64,000 nucleotides of DNA from Leptotrichia shahii (GCF_008327825.1 NZ_AP019827.1:620001-684000), one strand, 5' to 3'; positions 27,363-37,637 are shown, counted from the first letter of the stretch. Notes: a model not told the origin generated them from the sequence alone. Numbers and translations: made by a program.

Positions 27363-27471
27363 TAGATCCGTTCGATAACTATACAAGTTCAGAATTTAAA
27401 ATAAATATTCTGAAGCAAGGGGTCTTGACCCCTTGTAGAGATAAAAAAACTCAAGTTATTGAACATATCTA
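27363..27471 (-). repeat. Family-1 palindromic repeat, well preserved
   Basis: The 109-bp copy is inverted relative to those at 57708 and 58598. The ends are TAGATCCGTTCGATAAC and GTTATTGAACATATCTA. The core AAGGGGTCTTGACCCCTT is a near-perfect palindrome (27418-27435). It is flanked by TA dinucleotides and sits directly downstream of uvrC. Confidence 0.8.
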
Positions 27472-27524
27472 TATAAAGATTGAAATTAAAAAAACAAAAA
27501 ATAAAAACTTTCAGGAGGAAAAAC

Positions 27525-28541
27525 TTGAAGAAATTAATAATGTTAATGTTACTTGGGTGCAGTATGACAAGTTTTGCTCTTTTTGATAAAATAAAAAAGG
27601 AGATAAAATGGAGGGAAGAGGAAAAGCCTCGATTTAACCAGGTAAAAGTGATGATTGATGGAAAGGAAAAAATGCGTAAGGTAATTCCAGGACGTTATGA
27701 AATTAAATTGTTTGAAATTACATATCCGACAGATTTGTTTGGGAAAAATAGATTTTATAATGAATTTAATGCTTTTTTGAAGAATATAAGAAAAGGTAAA
27801 AAGTATTCATTGCTTTTGGAAGAAAGATTTTATCAGGAAATGCAAGATATAAAAGTTGATCAATTATCCGAAGAGGAAAAAATACTTGAATTGCCAGCAT
27901 CTTCTTTGGATGAATATTATAGACAGCAGATAATTTCAATGTCTAGCGGTGCTAATTTGAAGGAATATGTTGGGACAGATCAGGAATATTTGAATAGACA
28001 AATTTATGTGCTTTATGAACTTTTGAATAAAATTGATTTTAATCCGAAAAATGTCTATTCTGAATTAGATAAGGAATTTTTAATTGAAGAGTTAAAAAAT
28101 AACCGTAAGGAAGTTGTAGAAAACTTTGAGAAATCAAACGTTGAATTTTTTATAAAAGAAACCTATGAAAACTCAGGATTAAATAAATTTAAGGATGATT
28201 CAGTATATAAATTTGACAAAGATATCTTAATTTCTGATAAACTTGAAGATCAGGCTGTATTGCCAGAACTTCAAAGAAACGTTTATTTGACAGGTTTTCC
28301 TAATGAAATTATTGAAGAACTTGCAAAAAATCAGTTAAAATTAAAAAGAACACCGTTACTTCTTGAAAATAGCGAATATCATGGGTATACTTATAATGAA
28401 AATAATACAGTAGTGTTTATAGGAGGAGAAAAGCCCAAATACTATTATAATGATTATAAAATAAATGTAGTTAAAAAGCCAATAGAAGTACTTAATTTGT
28501 TAAAAACAAGTTCAAATTATTATGTATCAGACTTTTTTTAA
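27525..28541 (+). CDS. Secreted protein of unknown function
   Basis: I chose the TTG at 27525 because AGGAGG (27513-27518) is ideally spaced from it; the frame is open 45 bases further upstream without a ribosome site. The 338-residue product starts with a signal peptide (MKKLIMLMLLGCSMTSFA; the LLGC could be read as a lipobox, but further hydrophobic residues follow). The mature protein is charged and mixed alpha/beta with no recognised domain. It may have an envelope role; nothing in the neighbourhood specifies it. Confidence 0.7.
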   Translation: MKKLIMLMLLGCSMTSFALFDKIKKEIKWREEEKPRFNQVKVMIDGKEKMRKVIPGRYEIKLFEITYPTDLFGKNRFYNEFNAFLKNIRKGKKYSLLLEERFYQEMQDIKVDQLSEEEKILELPASSLDEYYRQQIISMSSGANLKEYVGTDQEYLNRQIYVLYELLNKIDFNPKNVYSELDKEFLIEELKNNRKEVVENFEKSNVEFFIKETYENSGLNKFKDDSVYKFDKDILISDKLEDQAVLPELQRNVYLTGFPNEIIEELAKNQLKLKRTPLLLENSEYHGYTYNENNTVVFIGGEKPKYYYNDYKINVVKKPIEVLNLLKTSSNYYVSDFF

Positions 28542-28662
28542 AATTTTATTTTTGGTATAAAATATAGAATCCTAAATCATTCATCTAAAAGACTTTTTTA
28601 TTTTAGGTTATTTTTATTAATAATAGTTTTTTCTTTACTTTTTACTTTTTAACTTTTTTAAC

Positions 28663-29025
28663 GCAAGGGCATCAAACGCCATGCCCTTGCATCCCCGCTT
28701 TACGCAAAACTTTCTTATAAAGAAAAAAGAAAACTCGCTTTTGAATATAGATAATATTGATAGGTAGAAATTAATTCAATTTAAAATATATTCCAAAAGC
28801 TCAAACAGTTCTTTTTTCTTTAACAAAATTTTGCTTATCAATTTTTAAGAAGGTTATCCTAACAATTATAATTTTTTCAAAATAATATTTGTAGTCAAAT
28901 TAAAATTATCGTGATTTTTTGGAAATAAAATCGACTGTTTGAGTAAAGCGAGTTTCGATTTCGTTTTCAAAAAATGCTTAGATGAGCGGAGGGTTCAAAG
29001 GGAATGGCGAATGATTCTCTTTGAA
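28663..29025. repeat. Intergenic block of nested inverted repeats
   Basis: This 634-base gene-free gap holds a 10-bp perfect hairpin (GCAAGGGCAT 28663-28672 with ATGCCCTTGC 28681-28690). It also has an outer pair AAACTCGCTTT (28731-28741)/AAAGCGAGTTT (28945-28955) that encloses an inner pair CTCAAACAGT (28800-28809)/ACTGTTTGAG (28934-28943). A 12-bp hairpin follows (TTCAAAGGGAAT 28994-29005 with ATTCTCTTTGAA 29014-29025, one wobble). No ORF is convincing. It could be a structured RNA or a non-autonomous element. Confidence 0.6.
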
Positions 29026-29175
29026 TATTTAAAATAAAAAAATATATAAAAAAGAAGTGATAATTATTTATAAAAATAATTTGAAAATATAAATTTAGAA
29101 AAAAGTTTTTGGATGAATGATTTATGGATAAAAAAATATTGAATAAGGATAAATCTTAGAGAAGCAGGAGGAAAA

Positions 29176-30693
29176 ATGAGCGAATATATTTTGGAAATGA
29201 AAAATATACGGAAGGAATTTTTAGGTGGGAAGATTGTTGCAAATGATGATATTACGCTGAAGGTTAAAAAGGGGGAAATTCATGCGATTGTTGGGGAAAA
29301 TGGGGCTGGGAAGTCTACGCTTATGAAGATTTTGAACGGGCTGTATTCTCCGACTTCTGGTGAGATTTTTTACAAGGGAGAGAAAATTGACATTGACAGT
29401 CCTACAACTGCGGCAAATTTGGGAATTGGAATGGTTTATCAGCATTTTATGCTAATTGATACCTTGACAGTTGCCGAAAATATGGTTCTGGGATTTGAGC
29501 CTAAAAAAGGTGGAGTATTTTTTGACTTGAATACTGCTAGAAAGCAGGTTAGGGAAGTTTCTGAAAAATATGGCTTAAACATTGATCCAGATGCAAAGGT
29601 GTCGGATTTATCAGTTGGGATTCATCAGAGAATTGAGATTTTGAAAATATTATTTAAGGGTGCGGAACTTCTGGTATTTGATGAGCCGAGTGCGGTGCTG
29701 ACTCCGCAGGAAGTGAAGGAACTTTATGAAATTATGAGAAATCTTATAAAAGAAGGAAAAACAATTATTTTTATTTCACATAAATTACAGGAAGTGCTTG
29801 ATTTATCTGATAATATTACGGTTATTCGACGTGGAAGTGATGTTGGAAAATTGAAAACTAATGAAGCTACGAAGGAAAAGATTGCCAATCTTATGGTTGG
29901 GCGTGTTGTACTGTTTGAAGTGAAACGTCCAGATGTGAAATTGGGAAATGTGGTTGTAAAAATTGATAATTTGACAGTAAAAAGTGGAGGCATCGAGAAA
30001 GTTAAGGATGTTTCGTTTGAAATCCGTGAAGGTGAAGTGCTGGGAATAGCTGGAGTGCAGGGAAATGGACAGACTGAACTTATTGAGGCTTTGGCAGGAC
30101 TTGCAAAAGTTGATAGCGGAACATATTTTATAGATAATGATGAGCTGGAAAACAAGACACCAAAACTTATTAAGGAAAAGGGGCTTTCACACATACCTGA
30201 AGACAGACACAAAAGGGCGACTATTGATGATTTTACAATGGAAGAAAATATGGCCTTGGGACTTCAGGATCAGTATTCTAAAGGAGCATTGCTGGATTAT
30301 AGCGAAATTGAGAAAAAAACTAATGAATATATAGAAAAATACGATATTAGACCAACAGATGGGAAAATCAAGTTTGGCGGACTGTCTGGTGGTAATCAGC
30401 AGAAAGTAGTTGTAGCAAGAGAACTGGAACGTGAAAATAAATTTATTATTGCGGCACAACCTACAAGGGGAGTCGACATTGGTGCAATTGAGATGATTCA
30501 CAATACAATTTTGAATGAAAAAACTCAGAAAAAGGCGATAATGCTTGTTTCGGCTGAGTTATCGGAAATAATGGCGTTAAGTGACAGAATTGCGGTAATG
30601 TATTCAGGAAGAATTGTAGGAATTTTGGATAGAAAAGATGCAACAACAGAAAAATTAGGAATATTAATGGCAGGAGGGAAAATAAATGATTAA
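29176..30693 (+). CDS. ABC importer ATPase with two nucleotide-binding domains, nucleoside type
   Basis: The 505-residue protein has tandem ABC domains. The first has Walker A GENGAGKSTLMKIL and a Walker B LLVFDEPSAVL. The second is degenerate in its P-loop (GVQGNGQTELIEAL) but has the signature LSGGNQQKVVVAREL and AAQPTRGVDIG. This pattern is typical of the sugar/nucleoside importer ATPases RbsA and YufO/NupO. The two permeases that follow are of the BmpA-linked nucleoside type, so purine nucleoside uptake is likely. The stop overlaps the next start by 8 bases. No binding lipoprotein gene is adjacent. Confidence 0.9.
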   Translation: MSEYILEMKNIRKEFLGGKIVANDDITLKVKKGEIHAIVGENGAGKSTLMKILNGLYSPTSGEIFYKGEKIDIDSPTTAANLGIGMVYQHFMLIDTLTVAENMVLGFEPKKGGVFFDLNTARKQVREVSEKYGLNIDPDAKVSDLSVGIHQRIEILKILFKGAELLVFDEPSAVLTPQEVKELYEIMRNLIKEGKTIIFISHKLQEVLDLSDNITVIRRGSDVGKLKTNEATKEKIANLMVGRVVLFEVKRPDVKLGNVVVKIDNLTVKSGGIEKVKDVSFEIREGEVLGIAGVQGNGQTELIEALAGLAKVDSGTYFIDNDELENKTPKLIKEKGLSHIPEDRHKRATIDDFTMEENMALGLQDQYSKGALLDYSEIEKKTNEYIEKYDIRPTDGKIKFGGLSGGNQQKVVVARELERENKFIIAAQPTRGVDIGAIEMIHNTILNEKTQKKAIMLVSAELSEIMALSDRIAVMYSGRIVGILDRKDATTEKLGILMAGGKIND

Positions 30694-31753
30694 AAATAAG
30701 ATAAAGGATTTTCTACCATCTATAATTGCAGTATTAATTGCATTAATTATTGGTGGAATAATAATGATAACAAAGGGTGTAAATCCATTTACAGCCTACA
30801 TTGATGTGATGCGGGCGGCTTTTTATCAGCCTTATCCAAGATCTCCGTTATTTAGTGGACTTGCAAATACATTATTTATCGCAACTCCGTTAATATTTTC
30901 TGCACTTGCAACAATGGTGGCCTTTAAAGCGGGATTATTTAATATAGGAATGCAAGGACAGATGATTGCTGGAGGATTAGCTGCGACTTTTTGGGCAATC
31001 ACATTTAAAAATTATGTTTTCGGAAATGTGATTGTTGTAATAATAGTGGCTCTAATTGCTGGATTTTTGTGGGCTGGAATAGCAGGATTTTTACGTGCAA
31101 AATTTGGAGTAAGTGAAGTAATTAGTACAATTATGTTAAACTATATTATGCTAGAATTACAAAATTTCTTATTAAATGGGCCTTTAAAGGATCCAGCTTC
31201 ACAAAATACACAATCTCCACGTGTTTTTGAAGGGGCAAGATTACCGTTACTTTTTGCAAATGTTACAAGACAAAACTTAAATTTTGGTTTTATAATCGCA
31301 ATTCTTTTGACAATAGGGATATTTTTCTTTTTCAAATATTTCAAAAAAGGATATGAGATAAAAGCAGTTGGACAAAGTGATACAGTTGCTGAAAATGCAG
31401 GAATTAATCCAAAATATATCATGTTTTTAGCAATGGGAATCGCTGGAGCTTGTGCTGGACTTGGTGGAGCTGAACGTGTTTTAGGAGGAGCTTCAGAATA
31501 TTCATACACTGAACTTATAATGGGAGATTATGGATTTACAGGACTTGCGGTAGCACTTCTTGGAAAAAATAATCCATTTGGAATATTAGTTGCGGCAATA
31601 TTTTATGCGGCACTTGAAGTTGGGGGACAAATGTTGCAGCAAAGATATCAGATTGATAAGGAAATTGTATTTATTATACAAGCATTAATCATCATTTTTG
31701 TAGCATCAGAAAATTTATTTAAATTTATGCTTAATAAAAAGAAAGCAGCGTAA
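30686..31753 (+). CDS. ABC nucleoside-type importer permease 1
   Basis: The 355-residue product has about 8-10 membrane segments of the BPD_transp_2 family. Recognisable features are FNIGMQGQMIAGG and the late loop GIAGACAGLGGAERVLG, typical of YufP/NupP-like permeases. Its start lies inside the end of the ATPase gene, so translation is coupled. It would form the heterodimeric pore with the following permease. Confidence 0.9.
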   Translation: MIKNKIKDFLPSIIAVLIALIIGGIIMITKGVNPFTAYIDVMRAAFYQPYPRSPLFSGLANTLFIATPLIFSALATMVAFKAGLFNIGMQGQMIAGGLAATFWAITFKNYVFGNVIVVIIVALIAGFLWAGIAGFLRAKFGVSEVISTIMLNYIMLELQNFLLNGPLKDPASQNTQSPRVFEGARLPLLFANVTRQNLNFGFIIAILLTIGIFFFFKYFKKGYEIKAVGQSDTVAENAGINPKYIMFLAMGIAGACAGLGGAERVLGGASEYSYTELIMGDYGFTGLAVALLGKNNPFGILVAAIFYAALEVGGQMLQQRYQIDKEIVFIIQALIIIFVASENLFKFMLNKKKAA

Positions 31754-31798
31754 ATTGGTTATCAAATAAAAAATATTAAGTCAGAAAGGAAAATTAAA

Positions 31799-32665
31799 AT
31801 GATTATAAAGCAAATATTCGATTTAATACAGCAAACAATAGTAATAGCACCTCCAATTCTTATAACAGCCGTAGGAGCGTGTATTTCTGAAAAAAGTGGA
31901 GTCATTAATATTGGACTAGAAGGAATTATGCTAAGTTCAGCATTTGCAACGGCAGTTGTCAATATTGCCACAGGAAATCCATATTTAGGGATAATTTTTG
32001 GAGTAATAGTAGGAATCTTAATTTCACTAATTCACGCAGTAATCAGTATTAACCTGAAAGGAAATCAAATTATAAGCGGAGTTGCAATTAATCTATTCGC
32101 AGCAGCAACAACATCATACCTAATAAAAGCGATTTACAAAACAGCTGGAAATACTCCATTAGCAAAATCATTGGCAAACCGTCCATTAATGATAATTGTA
32201 ATCTACGGAATCGCAATCGTAATGTATTTCTTCTTATACAAAACAGTTTTAGGTTTAAGAATCCGTTCAGTTGGAGAACATCCGCTAGCAGCCGACACGG
32301 TAGGAATAAGCGTTTACAAAACAAGATATATAAGCGTACTTATATCAGGAGCATTGGGAGGATTAGGAGGAGCTTACCTTACAGCAGTCCTACTCCCAGC
32401 CTTTTCAAATAACATGTCAGCAGGACGTGGATATATCGCAATGGCTGCAATGATCTTTGGAAAATGGAATCCACTAGGAGCAATCTTAGCAAGTTTATTA
32501 TTTGCTTTCGGACAAGCATTCGCGGACGTTTCAAAAACAATAGGACTCCCAATATCTCAGCAATTTTTGACAATGATACCGTATATTTTGACATTGTTGG
32601 CATTAATTGGATTTGTAGGAAAATCGAAAGCGCCGAAGGCTTCGGGATTGCCGTATGAAAAATAA
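31799..32665 (+). CDS. ABC nucleoside-type importer permease 2
   Basis: The 288-residue product is hydrophobic throughout. It has ISEKSGVINIGLEGIMLSSAF near the start and SGALGGLGGAYLT in the second half, as in YufQ/NupQ. It is the third gene of the ATPase-permease-permease set, 45 bases after permease 1 with an AGAAAGGA site. A methyltransferase gene follows after 28 bases and may be cotranscribed. Confidence 0.9.
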   Translation: MIIKQIFDLIQQTIVIAPPILITAVGACISEKSGVINIGLEGIMLSSAFATAVVNIATGNPYLGIIFGVIVGILISLIHAVISINLKGNQIISGVAINLFAAATTSYLIKAIYKTAGNTPLAKSLANRPLMIIVIYGIAIVMYFFLYKTVLGLRIRSVGEHPLAADTVGISVYKTRYISVLISGALGGLGGAYLTAVLLPAFSNNMSAGRGYIAMAAMIFGKWNPLGAILASLLFAFGQAFADVSKTIGLPISQQFLTMIPYILTLLALIGFVGKSKAPKASGLPYEK

Positions 32666-32693
32666 AATTAAATGATTTAAAAGAGGAATAAAA

Positions 32694-33449
32694 ATGATAA
32701 AATCTTATCAGGAAATAAATGCAAAAACAATTGACCGCTGGGTTGAAGAAGGCTGGGAATGGGGACAGCCAATTAGTCATGAAACTTATTTAAATGCTAA
32801 AAATGGTAATTGGAATGTTCTCCTAACACCAACAAATCCTGTACCTCACGAATGGTTTGGAAACTTAAAAGATAAAAAAATATTAGGACTAGCTTCTGGT
32901 GGTGGACAGCAAATGCCTATATTTACAGCTTTGGGTGCAAATTGTACTGTACTGGATTATTCAGATAAACAGCTGGAAGCTGAAAAAATGGTTGCAGAAC
33001 GTGAAAAATATGAAATAGAGATTATCAAAGCCGATATGACAAAAAAATTACCATTTGCAGACAATAGTTTTGACATAATTTTTCATCCAGTAAGCAACTC
33101 CTATATCGAAAAAGTTGAACCAGTTTTTAAAGAATGTTACCGAATCTTGAAAAAAGGTGGAATTTTATTGTGTGGTCTTGATATTGGAACAAATTATACT
33201 GTAGATGAAAAGGAAGAAAAACTCATTAATAGTCTTCCATTCAATCCATTAGTCAACGAAGAGCAAAGAAAACAGTTGGAAGAACAGGACTGTGGAATTC
33301 AATTTTCCCACACAATATCAGAACAGATAGGTGGACAGTTGAAAGCTGGATTTAGATTAACAGATATTTATGATGATACAAATGGATTTGGAAGGTTGCA
33401 TGAACTTAATATTGCAAGTTTTGTGGCAACAAGAGCAATAAAAGAATAA
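32694..33449 (+). CDS. Class I SAM-dependent methyltransferase
   Basis: The 251-residue protein has a Methyltransf_11-type core. Motif I is ILGLASGGGQQMPIFTALG, the acidic loop is VLDYSDKQLE, motif II/III is IIKADMTKKLPFADNSFDIIF, and the post-loop is CYRILKKGGILLCGLD. The substrate is not evident. It follows the ABC importer closely, which gives no specific hint. A strong terminator lies after the stop. Confidence 0.8.
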   Translation: MIKSYQEINAKTIDRWVEEGWEWGQPISHETYLNAKNGNWNVLLTPTNPVPHEWFGNLKDKKILGLASGGGQQMPIFTALGANCTVLDYSDKQLEAEKMVAEREKYEIEIIKADMTKKLPFADNSFDIIFHPVSNSYIEKVEPVFKECYRILKKGGILLCGLDIGTNYTVDEKEEKLINSLPFNPLVNEEQRKQLEEQDCGIQFSHTISEQIGGQLKAGFRLTDIYDDTNGFGRLHELNIASFVATRAIKE

Positions 33450-33460
33450 AAATGAAAAAG

Positions 33461-33513
33461 CTGTTTTGTAAGTTTTTCAAAAATAACTGACTTATGAAGC
33501 AGTCTTTTTTTTT
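33461..33513 (+). terminator. Rho-independent terminator
   Basis: CTGTTTTGTAAGT pairs with ACTTATGAAGCAG over 13 positions including wobbles, followed by TCTTTTTTTTT. Confidence 0.8.
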
Positions 33514-33546
33514 GTAAAAAATTTTTATGGACTGGAGTATAAAAAA

Positions 33547-34086
33547 ATGGTAATATTAGATAATAAAGAATATGATAAAGTCTGGGATATAGTTTATGAT
33601 AGATTTAATTTTAATCCTAGTGTTGATAAAAAAGAAATAGCGTTTGAATTTAAAGAACCATATATAGTTTATGATATTAGTTATCATTATAGAAATCTAG
33701 AGAAAATTGAAGGGTTTGTAGATTGGGGATTTAAAAAAGAAATTCGCGATAAAATAACAGAAATTTTTTTAAAATGTACTAAGGAAAATGCGGAATTGTA
33801 TGCATTGGATTGGCAACATTCTTGTTTTAGATATAATCCTCGTATTAAAGATGAGCCTAAAATTATAGAAGTTAAAGATGAACGCTACTGGGGTGGCGGG
33901 TATACTGCATATTTTCCAACATATTGTCCAAATGGAGATTATTATTTTTTTATAGATGTTAATTTTCACTTTGGATATTTAGGACATCCTTGGCAACAAA
34001 AAGTTTGGATATATGGAAAAAAATTGATTGAAGAATTTAAAAAAGCTGATTTAGAGGGATTTAAGTTAATTGAGGAGAAAAATTAG
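33547..34086 (+). CDS. DUF2716-like protein
   Basis: The 179-residue soluble protein resembles the DUF2716 family. It has the conserved blocks LYALDWQHSCFRYNP, YFPTYCPNGDYYFFID and FGYLGHPWQQKVWIYG, ending with a short amphipathic helix. The function of the family is unknown; members are scattered and often accessory. GGACTGGAGT lies before the ATG. uvrA starts 10 bases after its stop. Confidence 0.65.
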   Translation: MVILDNKEYDKVWDIVYDRFNFNPSVDKKEIAFEFKEPYIVYDISYHYRNLEKIEGFVDWGFKKEIRDKITEIFLKCTKENAELYALDWQHSCFRYNPRIKDEPKIIEVKDERYWGGGYTAYFPTYCPNGDYYFFIDVNFHFGYLGHPWQQKVWIYGKKLIEEFKKADLEGFKLIEEKN

Positions 34087-34095
34087 AGAGGAACA

Positions 34096-36933
34096 TTGAA
34101 GAAAATGAAAGACAACAAAATAAAGATTACTGGAGCTAGAGAGCATAATTTACAAAATATTGATATTGAGATTCCAAAGAATGAACTGGTTGTAATTACT
34201 GGGGTTTCTGGGAGTGGGAAGTCTTCACTTGCGTTTGATACGATTTATTCAGAAGGGCAGAGAAGGTATGTTGAGAGCTTGTCGGCTTATGCGAGAATGT
34301 TTATTGGGCAGATGCAGAAGCCTGAATTGGATAGTATTGAAGGGCTTTCTCCTGCGATTTCGATTGAGCAGAAAAGTGTGTCAAAAAATCCTCGTTCGAC
34401 TGTTGGTACAACTACTGAAATTTATGACTATATGCGGCTTTTGTGGGCACATATTGGAGAGGCGCATTGTCCAATTTGTCATAGAAAAGTGGAAAAACAG
34501 TCAATTCAGGAAATTGTTGATAATTTGATGAGTTCTCGGAAAGAAAAGGATAAAATGATAATTTTGTCGCCAGTTGTGATTGATAAAAAGGGAACTCATA
34601 AAAATTTGTTTTTGAATTTGCAGAAAAAAGGGTTTCAAAGGGTTCGAGTGAACGGCGATATTCTTGATTTGAGTGATGAAATTGTTTTGGATAAGAATAA
34701 AAGGCATCATATTGAAGTTGTTGTTGACAGGGTTGTGTTTAAGGCGGATAATAAGGAGTTTTTGAGTCGATTGACAGAGGCGATTGAAACTGCGAGTGAG
34801 CTTTCTGATGGAAAAATAATTGTGAATATTAATGGAGAAGATAACAAATTTAGTGAGAATTTTTCTTGTCCAGACCATCCAGATGTTGTATTTCCAGATG
34901 TTGTGCCAAGACTTTTTTCATTTAACGCACCGTATGGAGCTTGTGAAGTTTGTAATGGGCTTGGTTCAAGATTGGAAGTGGATGAAAATAAATTAATTGT
35001 AGATGAAAATTTATCAATTAATGAAGGTGGGATAATTTTTCCAGGAGCGACGACTAAAAAGGGATGGAACTGGGATTTATTTATAGCGATGGCAAAGGCG
35101 CATAAAATTGATTTGGATAAAAAGGTGTCTAAATTGACTCGAAAAGAGAAGGATATAATTTTTTATGGAAGTAATAAGAAATTTAAGTTTTCTTGGAGCG
35201 GAGATAGTTTTAGTTATAATGGAAATAGGGATTTTGAGGGAATTGTGAATGGCATTGAGCGTCGATATAGAGAAACTGCTTCGGAGTCGGCAAAGGAAGA
35301 GATGGAAGCCAAATATATGACGGAGAGAACTTGTAAAACTTGTAAGGGAAAAAGACTGAAAGATGTTGTTTTGGCGATAAATGTAAATGACAAGAGCATT
35401 ATTGACTTGACAGAAGTAAGTGTTGTTGATGCACTGAAATTTTATGAAAATATTACGCTTACAGAAAAGCAGATGCAAATTGCGTCTGAAATACTAAAGG
35501 AAATAAAAGAACGGTTAAAATTTATGATAAATGTTGGGCTTGATTACTTGAGTCTTGCTAGAATGACAAAAACGCTGTCTGGTGGAGAATCGCAAAGAAT
35601 TAGGCTTGCAACTCAGATTGGAAGCAGGCTTACTGGCGTGATTTATGTGCTTGATGAGCCGAGTATAGGACTTCATCAAAGGGATAATGACAAGTTACTT
35701 GCAACTTTGAAGGATTTGCGTGATATCGGGAATAGCTTGATAGTTGTAGAGCATGATGAGGATACGATGAGAGAAGCTGATTATTTGATTGATATAGGAC
35801 CAGGTGCTGGAATTAATGGAGGAAAAGTTGTAGCACAAGGAACGCCAAAACAAGTTATGAGAAATAAAAAATCATTGACAGCACAATATTTGAACGGAAA
35901 AATTAAAATTGAAGTGCCTGAAGAAAGAAGAAAAGCGACTAAAGAAATTGTTTTGAAAAATGCAAAAGGAAATAATTTGAAAAATGTGACAGCACATATT
36001 CCACTTGAAGTTTTGACAGTCGTAACGGGGGTTTCAGGAAGTGGTAAGTCGACATTGATTAATCAGACATTGTTCCCAGAGCTTCACAACAGGCTGAATA
36101 AAGGAAAACTGTATCCACTTGAAAATGGTGGAATTGATGGACTTGAAAACTTGGAAAAAGTGATTGATATTGACCAGTCGCCGATTGGTAGAACTCCTCG
36201 TTCAAATACTGCAACTTATACAAAATTGTTTGACGATATAAGAGATTTATTTGCTCAGACAAATGATGCAAAAGTGAGAGGATACAGCAAGGGGAGATTT
36301 TCGTTTAATGTGAAAGGTGGAAGATGTGAAGCGTGTAGTGGTGCTGGAATTAATAAAATTGAAATGAATTTCCTGCCAGATGTCTATGTGGAATGTGAAG
36401 TTTGTAAAGGAAAACGTTATAACAGGGAAACACTGGAAGTGCATTACAAGGGGAAAAATATTTCAGATGTTCTAGATATGACTGTTGAGGAAGCGTACGA
36501 ATTTTTCAAGAATATTCCATCACTTGAGAGAAAATTACAAACATTGATGGATGTAGGAATGAATTACATTCAATTAGGACAACCTGCGACAACTCTTTCA
36601 GGAGGGGAAGCTCAACGGATAAAACTTGCAACTGAATTATCAAAAATGTCAAGAGGAAAAACCATTTACATTTTGGACGAACCTACGACAGGACTTCACT
36701 TTGAAGATATCAGAAAATTATTAGAAGTGTTAAACAGATTGGTTGATAAAGGGAATACAGTCTTAGTAATTGAGCATAATTTAGATGTAATTAAAGTTGC
36801 GGATCATATTATTGATATAGGGCCTGAAGGTGGTTACAAAGGTGGGCAGATAATTGCAGAAGGAACACCTGAGGAAATTGCGGAAAATGAGGGATCTTGG
36901 ACTGGAAAATTTTTGAGAAAGTATTTAAAGTAA
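34096..36933 (+). CDS. uvrA: UvrABC excinuclease subunit A
   Basis: The 945-residue protein has normal length. The first ATPase half has GVSGSGKSSLAFDTIY and a zinc-binding pair CPICHRK/CEVCNGLG. The second has GVSGSGKSTLINQTLF, the zinc-finger CEACSGAGINKIEMNF then CEVCKGKRYN, and signature LSGGEAQRIKLATEL. It recognises DNA damage and loads UvrB. I chose the TTG at 34096, 4-5 bases after AGAGAGG; an in-frame ATG at 34105 lacks a good site. uvrC is about 7 kb upstream in the same orientation; uvrB is not in the window. Confidence 0.96.
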   Translation: MKKMKDNKIKITGAREHNLQNIDIEIPKNELVVITGVSGSGKSSLAFDTIYSEGQRRYVESLSAYARMFIGQMQKPELDSIEGLSPAISIEQKSVSKNPRSTVGTTTEIYDYMRLLWAHIGEAHCPICHRKVEKQSIQEIVDNLMSSRKEKDKMIILSPVVIDKKGTHKNLFLNLQKKGFQRVRVNGDILDLSDEIVLDKNKRHHIEVVVDRVVFKADNKEFLSRLTEAIETASELSDGKIIVNINGEDNKFSENFSCPDHPDVVFPDVVPRLFSFNAPYGACEVCNGLGSRLEVDENKLIVDENLSINEGGIIFPGATTKKGWNWDLFIAMAKAHKIDLDKKVSKLTRKEKDIIFYGSNKKFKFSWSGDSFSYNGNRDFEGIVNGIERRYRETASESAKEEMEAKYMTERTCKTCKGKRLKDVVLAINVNDKSIIDLTEVSVVDALKFYENITLTEKQMQIASEILKEIKERLKFMINVGLDYLSLARMTKTLSGGESQRIRLATQIGSRLTGVIYVLDEPSIGLHQRDNDKLLATLKDLRDIGNSLIVVEHDEDTMREADYLIDIGPGAGINGGKVVAQGTPKQVMRNKKSLTAQYLNGKIKIEVPEERRKATKEIVLKNAKGNNLKNVTAHIPLEVLTVVTGVSGSGKSTLINQTLFPELHNRLNKGKLYPLENGGIDGLENLEKVIDIDQSPIGRTPRSNTATYTKLFDDIRDLFAQTNDAKVRGYSKGRFSFNVKGGRCEACSGAGINKIEMNFLPDVYVECEVCKGKRYNRETLEVHYKGKNISDVLDMTVEEAYEFFKNIPSLERKLQTLMDVGMNYIQLGQPATTLSGGEAQRIKLATELSKMSRGKTIYILDEPTTGLHFEDIRKLLEVLNRLVDKGNTVLVIEHNLDVIKVADHIIDIGPEGGYKGGQIIAEGTPEEIAENEGSWTGKFLRKYLK

Positions 36934-37097
36934 ATAAAATAAAATTTTGTATTTAAAAGGTAAAACTAATTTTAAAAATATGAAATAATAAATAAAATTT
37001 TGTATGATTAAGTTAGAATTGTCTAGTTATAAAAGTTTAAAAATATTATATCAATGAATTTTTACAACTGACTGTAAAAAAGGAAAAGGAGAGTAAG

Positions 37098-37619
37098 TTG
37101 GTTATGAAAAATAAAAATTTATTTTTAAAAATAGTATTATTTATGCTTGTAATTGTATTTGGAATAGTGTCTTGCGATTTTTTGGCAAATAAGACATTAA
37201 GAGTCCCAAAATCAATGATTACAAAGGAATTGGATAAAAAATTTCCAATTGAAAAGAATTTTTTGTTAGGAAAAGTTGGACTTAAAAGTCCTGTGATAAA
37301 TTTTGCGGGAGATAGGCTTTATTTTTCATCTAATTATGATGTTTCACTTCTGGCTGGGAAAGCAAAAGGGTCAATCTTTTTAAACAGTCAAGTGAAATTT
37401 GATCCAAAAACAAATAAGCTGTATTTAGTAGATTTGGACATCACTAAAATTACTGATGAAAAAGGTAATAAAATAGATGATTCAGTTATGGCAAAATCCC
37501 TGAAAGCACTCGTTTCAAATTATTTGGAAACTAATGAAGTTTATACTTATGATGACGATAAAAAAGTTAAAGTAAAAAATATGTTTATAAAAGATGGAAA
37601 ATTATTTGTTCAAACTTAA
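37098..37619 (+). CDS. Envelope lipoprotein, DUF1439-like
   Basis: The product has about 173 residues. A TTG start is placed by AAAGGAGAG; the ATG six bases later is an alternative. A signal peptide ends in lipobox GIVSC. The mature domain has the two-layer beta pattern of YceB-type DUF1439 lipoproteins (LRVPKSMITKELDKKFP, then SPVINFAGDRLYFSS). The role is unknown; such proteins may bind a lipid-like ligand. It has its own terminator. Confidence 0.65.
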   Translation: MVMKNKNLFLKIVLFMLVIVFGIVSCDFLANKTLRVPKSMITKELDKKFPIEKNFLLGKVGLKSPVINFAGDRLYFSSNYDVSLLAGKAKGSIFLNSQVKFDPKTNKLYLVDLDITKITDEKGNKIDDSVMAKSLKALVSNYLETNEVYTYDDDKKVKVKNMFIKDGKLFVQT

Positions 37620-37637
37620 TAAAATATTTTAAAATTA

